From Emydura subglobosa (taxonomy: Eukaryota; Chordata; Testudines; Chelidae), in assembly GCA_007922225.1 (NCBI GenBank), contig ML679963.1, positions 2,305,794 through 2,369,793 of the forward strand: DNA of 64,000 nucleotides, in the 5' to 3' direction. Shown piece after piece: positions 12,201 to 24,200 of this stretch (its first letter is position 1; each line of letters begins with the position of its first letter). Made by a program: the position numbers and the translations under genes. Under the pieces are notes generated by a model. It saw only the letters and a program-made list of their open reading frames with translations, had not been told where the DNA came from and did not search any database.

Positions 12201-15200
12201 ACAATCAAAGGCCCAACTGACACAGGTGAATAAAACACCACAGGCATGTGCCGGTGTGACATCCTGCACATAGGCTGCCCTTCTGCAGAATACCTACATT
12301 GTGAATGAACCCTGAGCATATAAACAAACTGCAGGAGAGTTCAAATACATCAGTGCAAACACTACAGATGCTTGCAGAGGAGATCATACCTTCTCTGAGA
12401 AGGCAGTGAGGACCATGGCATGGGTCATCATCGACTCTCCAAAGATTAATCGTTCTGCTTTGCTCATGTTCTTGATGGAGACACCATACACGAGCTCATG
12501 ATCATACCTACAAGTAAACCATACAAAGGATATGAACACAGGAGGAATCAGTGGAACATGATGTCCAATGATGTATTGCACAGGACTATGACAGCTCCTT
12601 TTAAAATCCCCAGTTAGATTACATGCTAAACAGACCCTTTTTGAAATGCCATTCACTAAGTATTAGGGAATTCAAGTAACTACACAAGTTCAAGGAGTGG
12701 GCTGTGGAATAACCACATTCAGACACGGCCTATTGTCAGGTGCCACATCCCCTTCCTTTCAAGAGGCACGGGAGGGATATACTGCATTTAACTGCCTTTT
12801 TTCCTCCCCAGTTAACAATATTTTACATTAATATTTCACATCAGTGAATTAGCAAATGAACATATTCAGAGTATCGACATTTTAGTTAATAGCCAAAAAA
12901 GACAGGGATTCAACTACAGGAATAGAGGTCAAAACACACACTTGTTTTACTCATTTTGGTTAAAAACAAAATTGGAAAAGTTATTTTGCTGGCCAACAAC
13001 ATTTATCACAGTAGCATTTTCACTTTGTAGCCAGATTGCCATGAACAGAGAGCCCAGAAAAATGATTGTGTTTGAATTTCCTGCACTTACACATTCAGGT
13101 CAACGATGCCCAGCTTGCCATGGAAGCATTTTCCAATATCACAACCGAACCACACAGCCTAAAAATAGGAGAAAGTAATCATGCCTCGGCCATGTGCCAA
13201 GATAGTCTCTTACGCTACAAAAGAAAGTGCTGTGCCACTGATTGGAGGAAACCACAAACCTCGCCATCTTTAATGGAAGCTGCAGCCATCTTTTTCAACA
13301 GATCAATAGGCTGATTGTTGTAGAGTGTTTTTCTCCCTCCTATCAGGTTGCCCAAGTACTCTACCGTGTACAGCTTGTTGTACTTGTTCTGGGGTCGAGG
13401 ATCATTCACTAGACAAATCTGCCACAAGTGAGATGTCACTAGTTAACTTACAAATAAATTGAAGCCTCAAAGAAAGAAGTAATTCCTAGTATATCTCCAA
13501 CTAGTGCTTCTGCTCTAGCTAGCTGACCATCCCATGCAACTGAGGACTGCTTCAGTTGGAACATTAGGTTTATAGGTGTGCAATGGAAGACACCTCTAAG
13601 CCGGTTAATGTAATCCTAAATGCTGTATGAGAACTGCATTCTATACTAATTGATATTTTATCATCAAGATCCCCATGGCTAAGCCATTCAGAAGATCTTA
13701 CAGCAGCATGAAAACAGGATTAAAGCATAATTAATCCATTAAAAAATACTCATCCAAATTCACACAAAACCAAGTGAGGGGTACAGTGCAAATCCAAAAA
13801 GGGATGTGGATGCAGAAAGAGAGATGGGAGAATAAATTTAAGGCCAACTTTGAGTCAATTGGGAGAGATATCCTCACACATTTCCCATAGCTACTGGTGT
13901 ATAAAAAATAAAACTTGCTTCAACAACAGCGCACAGTCCTATAAATTTAACATTAAAAGGGGCTCCAGAAACAGCAGGCATTTGTTGCATTCTCCAACCT
14001 TGTCTTCCATGTTGAAGAGGGGCTTGACATATTCTTTGTAGAACAGCAGCGGTGTTATAGGGCCAATCTTGTGGTAGTTCTTCTCTTTGTCTCGGAACTC
14101 CCAGGTGAAGGTCTTAGGAGGGCTACCCAAACAGGTGTTCACTATTCTGAATATCTGCACAGGAAAGCGGATACAGGCATGAAAATTTACCCAAGCCTTC
14201 TGTCCTGGGCTATCAGTTAAGCACCAAAATTCTGCAGCTGGGCCAGTTACAGAAATGCTACTAATCAACAGATATCTTCACATGGGGACCAGCTGCAGAA
14301 TCAGGCCCTGAATGTTTAAAACATCTGAATAACCCTGTGCTGCTGATCAGATTTCCCCAGCCAGTACTAAAAATCCCTATTCTGCACCATCTCCTAGATG
14401 GAAATTAAAGGACACAAGATCAAGAGCTTCCTCACCATGCTAGAAACACCATAGGGTCCCTCTCATGCTCTGTGTTGTTTTGTGTAGGATCTCAAGGTCA
14501 GGCATGAATATATTAAATTCCAACTTGTAGGAGAGTGATAGCAGTGAAATACAATGAAGACATGTATGGCTCAGCTGATAAGCTGCCCAATCCTTAACTC
14601 TAGCAATTCCACGGAAGTGCAGTGAAACCTTCCCCTAGACAGAAGCTGCGTTTAGACTGTGCAGTGGAACCTATGAGCAGTTACAGTCAAAGACCACAAT
14701 AAGGACTGTAGCTTTTGAGACAGGGAAAGAAGCTGCCAAGCCAGTTGCTACCTGTCAGAAGAACCCTCCCCCCTGCTAGCATATACAAACATGGTTTGGG
14801 AAAGGACTAATCATGTACATTGTCTTACGCACACCATAATCTTCTCTTCTAGCATACAGGCCCAGAAACATTTTCATTCTGATGGTACACCTCCACTAAT
14901 CCCTTTTCCTTCTGCAAGATGGATTTGGATTTCTAGAGTGGGTTTTTGCTTCCTTTGGAAATCCCATAATAATCATCTGGTCTGTTTTAATATATTTAAC
15001 AATACATTATACATAACCCTAAATCTAGGTAACTGAAGGGCTCGGTCTGCTGACTTTGTCACATTCTTGGTTGAAACAGTCCTTGATCGCTGACATACAT
15101 CTATTCGATCTTTGGCTAGATTTCAAGTTGACTGTGTCCCTTTAAATCAACTTCTCTTTACGAGGCCAGGCTAGCAGTCCTCCTCTCTATTATCCCACTA

Positions 15201-18200
15201 TACAAGTGCTCATCTTCATATACGACATGTCAGTTTATAGGTGGTTTCCTGGGAGCACCACATTTCCCTCGTGTGGCTAGCTTGTTCGGGCCACATTAAA
15301 AGGCCAGATATTGCCAGGAGCAGAATCCCCTTTCTAATAGGCTTTCGGGTCCCATTTTCTTTTGAAGCTGTGCAGAAGGAAAAAAACAAACACCATTGGG
15401 GGTGTTAGAGGATTTCTGTTTTTAATCCTTATTTCACTTGCCATCCAAAGCACCTATCTAAAAATCTTCATGCCAGTAAGTGTTTTAAAGGCACTTTTGA
15501 GCTCCAATATAGGATACCCTTGTGGAAAGAGCACTAGTGCATTAGGCAATGTACAAGCTACAAGTAAAAATGTTCGTGCCCTGAGGAGATTATACTGTAA
15601 TAATGAGAACAGAAGAAATCAGTTCTTAAGTAGAAACCAGGGCATTGGCTTGAGTTTTTATTGGAGAAATTCCCACTTGTTTAGTTTTTATAGAACATGT
15701 TTCCAATAAAGGTTTTAAAGAACAAATTTAAATCCCTGGCCTCCTACAAATGTTTGATTCTCACACAGATTATGTTTGCACAACGATAACATTAGCCAGT
15801 GGGCATCCCCATGTTACCTCAGATAGCCCGGTTTCTCACCACACAGAATTACAAAAATAAAAACAGGTCAATTGAAAATGCCTAAAGGAGACCAACAGGC
15901 AAAATGGTTCCAACTGAAGAAAGGAAAAGTGAGATACACAAAAGTCTCAAGTCAGCAAGAGTGGAATGGTCTCCTTGGCTTGTTTGACACCCTTCAATAT
16001 CTCCAAAGCTTCCTCTTCCAATGCCCTGGGGAAGCTTGTTTCAACTAAACAGAGCTTTATATCATTCTGGTGACCGCTAACAGCAGGATAATGTAAGGAT
16101 ACAGTGACTTTTTGTTTAAAACAAAAATAGACAAGGAAGAGAAGAGCAACTACTGATAAGTAGAGACCACAAAAAGAAAGCACTGAAGCCAAAAAAATTC
16201 AAACAAAATGTGGTGACCTGAACTTGTGACCTACCACATGCTGCTTTGATAAGGGGCATGTTGCTACTGAAACACAAGAGATTCAGTATTCAAAAAGATT
16301 ATGGAACTGCTCTGTGCAAGATAAAGGACTGGTGCCCACAATTAGTGAATGGAGTCAGAAGTTTGCAAATGAACTCCGTGGAGATTGAGTCACCATCTAT
16401 CTGTTGTGCCATGCACAAAACTCTAACTCCAGTGTATAGAACAAATGCATATGAACAAGTGAAGCAAGACACCTTTAAAACTGTTAAATGCTTTTGCAGG
16501 TTTGCAGAAAGATTGCTTTGCCAGCTGCATCTAATTACAACATTTACTAAAAGGAAATCTACTGAAATGGTAGTCAACCATCAGTGTTGCAACAGGCAGA
16601 ATGGGGGTTAACTACGAGGAAGAAACAGTTAAAAAAAAAAAAAAAGCTGTCTCCAGACTAGATTGACAGAAATTAGTGAGCCATTAATGAGCTCTGCTTC
16701 CAGTTTCTAATGCTAGAAAGTAGGAGAGTCTAAACAAAGCCAATGAAAAATGTAAATCTGCAGTGAACTATGTCTCTGCCTTATCTGAATTAAGCAAGCC
16801 ATTCCAGGAGGCTTTAGGTTAACTGAGCAATTAAGTCCTCTAGTGGATTTCTGCATCCCTAGCATAAAGACAGACATCACATTAATGGATATTAAACTAC
16901 AAAAAGGTAATTTGCAACGGACTGAAGAGTAGACTCAATAAAGTAAGAGGTCATTTGGCACTTGTTTGATGGAATAAAGGTTTTTGTTTAACCAAAAAAC
17001 AAACACTTAGATACCCCAAAGAACACAGCACCAGTTTTGCTACCACAACACATTTCTTAATCTAACCTTAGAACTGAGGATACTATAGGATTTTTATATG
17101 GACTACAATAGCCAGGGCCGTTTTAAGACCTTCATAGGCCCTAGGCACACTTGCCTTCGTAGGCCCCCAGACCAAAATAACTAATTTGATTTTAAGCTAT
17201 TAATAAATAGTTTAAAAAAAAAAAAATTATATATAAAAATATTTTTCGTAGGCCCTGAAAGTTTCATAGGCCCTAGGCACAGTGCCTGTTGTGCCTAATG
17301 GATAATACGGCCCTGACAATAGCCCTAGGTCTCTCTCCCTGTTTATATAACCTACACAAGGCACACACAAAAAAAAAAAAACCCCAAAAACACACCCATA
17401 ACAGGAAGCTTTTGAGAAGTTTGCTGAGGGGAAGGTATAGGAGATTTACATCTGTAAATCTGCCTCCAACAGGGTGCAACAAAATGAGCCAGTGGGCCTG
17501 TTCCAGACATTTCTCAGAGCTCTATCCATAAACTTCTGTAAGTAGAAAATACAGAAGTGTATGTTTTTAGAAATATACATGGCCATCTACACCAATCTTA
17601 CCATACTATGGGCTACAAGGTATCTACTTCTAATCCGTAACTGTTGGCTGTTTGAAAAAAATCAAACTTAAGGAGAACAGAATAAGATGAAAATAGTGTT
17701 TAGTATCTCTTGCATATGCAGCAAATCCAAGTGCTAACCTTTAGGTGAGTGCCAGACAATGCACACTACAGCTTCATACACCTGCACATTAGTTTATTTT
17801 AAAACTTATGAATACAGAAAGGTACTTGGATAGTCTGTCTTTAAGAAAAAGCAACTCATTTTCTTAATTGGTAAAGAGATTGCAATGCTGTATATTTAGC
17901 AGTTTTTTCCATATGCTAAAGCATGAGAAACTGAACTTTTCATTATTCTTTTCTGCTCTCTTGTGGGGAACTTCTGCAACAACACTTGTACTGCACAACT
18001 TTAAGTTTATAATGGGTTTACGGAATATAGTTTCCAAGTCCTCTACCCCTGCTAGTGAGACCAGGCTGTACATATTATTTTGGTCTTGGTTAAAAATGAA
18101 AATACTGGGGTTTAGAGTCTATTAACTACACCAAAAAGGGCAAATACTCAGCTGGTGTATAGTGTCCTAGCTCCATGATCCAGCCAAGTATTTAAACACA

Positions 18201-21200
18201 ATGGTATCCCAAAAACGTGAACAGTTCACATCAGAAAACATTACTAAAAAATCCTTAGTAACACTTTAGACAGTGCGTGGCCATCTGTGTCAGACTTTTG
18301 TGCAACAGAAGGGGTTTGTTTTGCACTTCACCAATAGCTCTAGAACAAGAGTAAGCCAGGATTATTTCATCTGTAGCAGCTCCCTTCTGCTGTGGAAAGA
18401 ATCAGGTTGTTATCTATATTACCTCTTCTATCATAGCATCCTTTGCATCAGTGAGTTCTTCCTCAGATGATCCACTTTCTACCATGTTTCTTAGCCGTAC
18501 ACAGTACTCCCTCATCTGTTTAAAAAAGAAAAAAGCCATTTTATCACTAATAGGACCACAAAAAGTATCAATTTGCATATTCTGTACACATTAGAGCTCC
18601 ATAAAGCAAGTCCTGAATGCCTATTCAGCAACCATCACAAAAGGTTTGTTTACAGAAAAAAATCCCTTTTGATTCCATTTTTAAAAGTTGGTTCTTTGCA
18701 TTGAATTTTAGAATAATCTAAAACCAACCTTAATCTTTTCCAACCAGCAACCTGAAGTTCACTAGCAAGCATTTTCCAGAACTAGATTATTCTCAATATC
18801 TCACTGTAATTTGACACAAGGATGTCCAGAACTTGCAACACAATTTCTGAGACTGGCAGAGAGCAAGCTAAATTTCACTCTAAATTACATATTTTGTCAT
18901 TCTCTTGCACAACTGACATCTTCAAAGTTAAGAAGATGTGGTATTTTTTTCTTGATGTGGGAACGGAGGTCAAGACACCAGACACCAAGTTATTGTCAGC
19001 AAGATCAAGTAGCACTGAGTGGGATTTCCTTTCAGGCCAGTCAGTTTGCCAGGATTCAAGCTGAAGACTGAAACATGGCAGCCCCTGAGCAATGCCATTA
19101 AATCCCTGGCTTAATGTCAGCATACGTATTTTATATACCAGCTCGTTGGTATAGATTTCTGGGGATAGTTGTCCCTTGATTATGTGCCTGTCAATTGCCA
19201 AAACAAAGCCTTCAGTGGAAAGTGTTGATTGCCATTTCATTTGTGTGTGTCACAATTGAGTTAGAACCTCGTCTGATTGCCTAAACCTGCTTTCTTCCTT
19301 TGTCCCAATCACTTCAGTATTTCAGATGGCACTGCATTCTTTTCTTATGTAAGCTGGTTTCTGTTCTGTATTTTTAAAATCGATACTTGTAAATCTTAGC
19401 CACCAAACTTGGCAACAGGCATTATTAGAGCCTTGGCATCTTGTTTTTTTTTGTTTTTGTTTTTTTTTTTTTTTGCGGGGGGGGGGGGGGAAGGGAGAAG
19501 AGGAGGAGGAGGAGAAGAAGAGAATCAGCTCTCCCTGGACATTAGGTTTGCAGAAAAATTTTCCTGTCAGCCACATACAGAAAATTTTTCATTTGTGAGA
19601 GAGAAATAAAGACCACTGTAAAAAGTGCCACAGGGAACATTTTCAAACTATTGTTTGAAAACAAGAGCATCACCCTGTTAGTAGCAGCTATTCATGCACC
19701 TACTTCCTCTTCCCTTCCCAGCAGTTTAGAGCCATTCCCCTTAGCCTTTTAAGGCCTTACAAATGCAGTGTTTGTATGGAAGTATCCAGACTGGCTCTTA
19801 ATGCTTTGATCAATAAAGAAAATTTAAGGAAGCTGGTCAAGAACATCTGGAGCTTGTGGTTTCTTCCCAGCTCTCTGACTGCTAAGTTTTAGCACAATTT
19901 TAGATCCTTTACCTTATGAGTCAAAATCTCATTCATCCTTCTGGAAGCTTCTGTGCTGTGAGATTCAGGGAAATATGTCTTGGGGATAACACCATATTTT
20001 TCTAGAAGAAAAAAATTGACAAATGTTAACTGTCAATAGATAAATCTTGGATGCAGTGTAATCATAGCTGTGTCAGTCCCAGGATATTAGAGGGACAAGA
20101 TGGGTGAAGTAATATCTTATTGGATCAGCTTCTGAGCTACCTGGAGCTCGTCTTCAGGGGTGGGACAGATACTCCCAGCATCACAGCTAATGGGTGTTCC
20201 ACCTGGCATTTAGCTTGGACACTTGGAGTACCAGGGTGAGTTTATGGGGTAACTGTTGAGACGTTTTTACCAGTGAACGTTGAACAAATCTGTTATAAAA
20301 GAGGGGGCTGCTAGCATTCTGCACCAGGGCCCCAGGGCTTTGAAACTCACTTCTTCCTTTGGGTAGGACAGCTCATCTTCGTCAACCCTCAGGGTGTGCT
20401 GCACAGCCTACATCTCTCTCACAGCTGGGAGAGAGACTCTGGGAGTTTGACATGTGTTGCTCCATTTATGTTGTTTCTTAGCTATTTTGATGCAAGGGTA
20501 ATTTACAGAGTCTTTTTATTTTAACAAGTGTCTGGAGAGCGCCTAGAACCTGAGATGAGTTCTCTTTTGCATCATGGAGTCGAAATTTAAATAAATTTGA
20601 GATAGAGGACAGTGATGATATGAATACCTACATGCCTTTTCTGTTTAATCCACATACACAATAGCTCATCCTCTCTAGGACTCTCTCCATTAAATGTTGG
20701 CATGATGTCCACAGGAAGGCTGCAATAAGTTTCTGGGTATGAAAATCGTAAGCAGCATGCTTCATGTAATAAGCGTTAAACTACTAGATTAGTGAATAAT
20801 TAAGTGCATAAATTTGCTCCCACCTTTGGTTTCCACAGCCAGTGTTCATACACTAAAGAAATTTAGAGCTGGTTAAATTGGATTCCACTCCCTGATTTTA
20901 GACAGACAAAGCTATAAGAAGGAAAGTAATAAAAGCCTTGGGATAAACTCTGTTAAGAATTACATTTGTGGTTTGGTGTAGTCAAGTGTTTAAGGGGACA
21001 AACTGCCACCTCAACTGTAGTGAAACTAAAGGAAAGCATATAAAAGGCAAGTTCATTTTGAACTCAAAACAGGGCTCTTAGTGCTCCAAGCACATTAGTT
21101 GTTCAGTGTATCAACTAGGTCTCCTATCAAGGGCGGAATGCTGCAGTTAAAGATTTCATTGTTAAAAAGTAACTTGAGTCTTTTGGGTGGAATACAGGGA

Positions 21201-24200
21201 AAAAGTGACCTTAGTGAAAATGGCAAGATGCATGTTTTCTGGTAATTATATGAACAAGTGCTTCATTCTGGAGCTTGGAAAAAGCATTTCAGGATTGTAT
21301 TAATTCCAAACTAGGTTTTGAGGGGAGAGGGAGGAAGGCTGCAGCATGGAGAAACCAACATGACACAACAAAGTTCGGTTCATCTCTCAGTTTGAGGCCT
21401 TATTTGTTACACTTGAGTAGCACCTTTAATGTAGGATTGATTTAGCATTGCCAGCTTTTATGCAAGTTGTTTTAGTCTATCAAGCATGAGAACCACTTGG
21501 CATGTTACATAATCATGCCAGATACACAGCAAATGAGTGGTGTGGGAATTCTCTGTTACTATCCTTAAATGGCTTGTGTCCTTTACAATCACTGGATTGT
21601 TCTGATTAGCAGAACTACAAATAAATACTAGTGAAAGCTTTCTACAGTGCACGGCACTTAGCCTAATATCCTACAGGCATCATAGATTGTATCTGTATAC
21701 AAATAATACACTGCCAAAAATATTAGTTACTTCACACCTGATCTTTCAGACAAGAGTAGAGTTTTGGGAACTCCTTTCAGTCTGCATCTGACGAAGTGGG
21801 TTGCAGCCCACAAAAGCTTATGCCCGCAGAAATTTGTTAGTCATGAAGGTGCTACAGGACCCTTGTTTTTCCTTTCAGTCTCAGTTTCTCTTACCGATAA
21901 TATTAACCAGCATATCCCACTGTCCTCCATCATTGCTGGGGTTGGAAAGCAGGAACTGTATCAGCCTCCCGTCTACAGGCTCGTTTTTCTGAGCGGTTTC
22001 CACGAAAGCATTTAAAAAATAGTAGCAGCGTTCAATCTGGAACAGGACAGATAGGGTAACTTAATCCTTGCTTGTTATGTACCATTTGTTACTTCGTTTC
22101 TGTGTTATGCATTTCTTTGCAAATGCACTAAAAAAAACCTATGCTGTCCTCTTCCTTTAGAGTAGCTGAGAGAAAGTTAAAAATGTATAGATATAATCCT
22201 GTAAACATATTTATATTACCTGTTATCTCGTAAACCTTTAGTTCATATGGAGAAATGAGAGTGAAAGTGAGTTAGTAGATGGGGGAAAATAGAAAATGCA
22301 AGATGAAGCCTGTCTCAATAACTGTACTAGCTGCTCTTACACAGCCTCTTTTGGAAATAAACAAGTGAATTAGCTTCCAGCAGTGGGTTACAGGCACAAG
22401 AAAACTATAGTGTTGTTCCTATGAAGATCTTTGAGAAGATTTAGAAGTCTTGAAACAAAAAGGCTACTCTTTTTCCAAATAATTTGCTCTGAAAAAAAGA
22501 GAACTTCTCAATCCAGAAATACTTGCTCCCCATCTCATCTAAAAACTTTGTTTGGCTAGGACTTTTGAAAACTGCTTTCGGAGTTTCTCCTTGGCAGCTT
22601 AGCAAGAGCCTGAACACCCTTACAGAGGGAAATCAGACGGTCAGTGTTGGCTGCATGATAAAACGTCCCCCAAGAAGAGTCTATGGCCAACCCTGCTATA
22701 CCTTATCCCAGTAAAAGACGTATGCTTGGCTGAACTCAAACTCTTCAATGTTGAACTTCTTCATGACAGGAAGACGCATCACATTGAGACATGAGAAAAT
22801 CCAGCATCTCCCTGAAGAGAGCAAAGAAACAAAAAAGTTAAACCGTCCAGCTTTATGAAGATTTGCACAGGCTGTATTTAAATACAAGGTTTGTATGGTG
22901 ATGTTGAGTCTCATTCTTTTACAGTATTTAAAAAGATTACACACAAACTATGAGCAAGTGGCCAAACAAGCGAAAAGACAGCTCCTAGCATCACAGACCC
23001 GAATTCTACCCGTGGCTCAGCCAGTGACTCCCATCGGATCCGCTTACCGAGTTTAACTATCTTTAGTGTTCATCATATTATCAGAATGATTTATGTAGGA
23101 TTGTGGGCTTGGATATTCAAAGGGCTATATTGAACAGTGTGGCGGATTAAAATGGACTTTTGGACAAACAGCATCAAGTGGTTTGCCTGGGGAATCTTGA
23201 GGAGGAGACAAATGCAAATTTCCACTTCCGGTTATGCAACAGACCTAGCCTTTTGAAGCTATGCCTTGAGGAGAGAACCATTGTCTACGGATTACCTGTT
23301 CCTGGAATCAGAAGATCAAAGGCCCAACCTGTATAAAGGAAAGACTAACCAATTCACAGGAGTGCTACTGCTGAGCTAAGGCCGTCAGGAGCTTGTAATC
23401 ACAGAAGAATGCTTTGTGGGGTTTGAAGGGCTGACTCCTACCAGGACGCTTTCCAGAGGGGGCGGGGGAAGGGAAGAGAGAGAACAGAGGGGAGGTCTCC
23501 AGTAAACTTATTAACATGCATGTATTTTTTTTATTGTTTGTAATTTTTTTTCTGTAATGCTTCTATCTTAAGAATAAATGTACTTGCTTAAAAAGGGCTG
23601 TGTGGTAACTTACATTTGTAAGCAACTATGCTGTTTATAGTTTTTGGAAAGAAACCAAAGTGCAGACGCTGGCCTGTTTAGGCAGTCTGGCTTGCTGGAA
23701 GGATCACAGAGTAGGCAGGGAACTGTGCAACTTGGAAAAGCCCATCGGGAAGGAGACAGACACAGGTCTCTGCCCAACAGAGATGACAGTTAAGGAGCCA
23801 AACATCTACAGTGGGTGCCAGCAATGGACCATGGAGGAAGAATACAGGTGCAGTTGCCCTGAACTGAGACAGCCACTTTAGTTCTCTTTATCTCAGTTTG
23901 CCTAGCTATAAAATATACAATATGTATCCAACTCGCAGGGATGTTGAAAAGGATTTTTTTTTAAGGTGCTTTGAAGAAGAAAAGATAAGGGCCAAGAATT
24001 CCTAAAAGCCAAGCCGAAAAGGGCAGGCATTCAAGAGCAGTTTGAAAGCTATCACACATCTGATATTTCCAGATATCAAAAGGACAGGGGTGAAAGTTTC
24101 CTTCATACAAGTTAGTCTAGAAACACGACTTGGGAAAAAAAGCTACTAGTTCTGAAGACGTTCTCTACGTCCACCAAATCCATTGTAGCACAAGTAACAA

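Larger units (their letters stand above)
18516..21894. other. BLMH introns 4 and 5 (exon 5 lies between them)
   Basis: The span is non-coding apart from exon 5 at 19913-20001. It contains a T-rich, G-run and purine tract at 19441-19520, a repeat fragment near 20055-20165 related to one at 44420-44590, and a second repeat family at 21775-21870. Confidence 0.6.
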
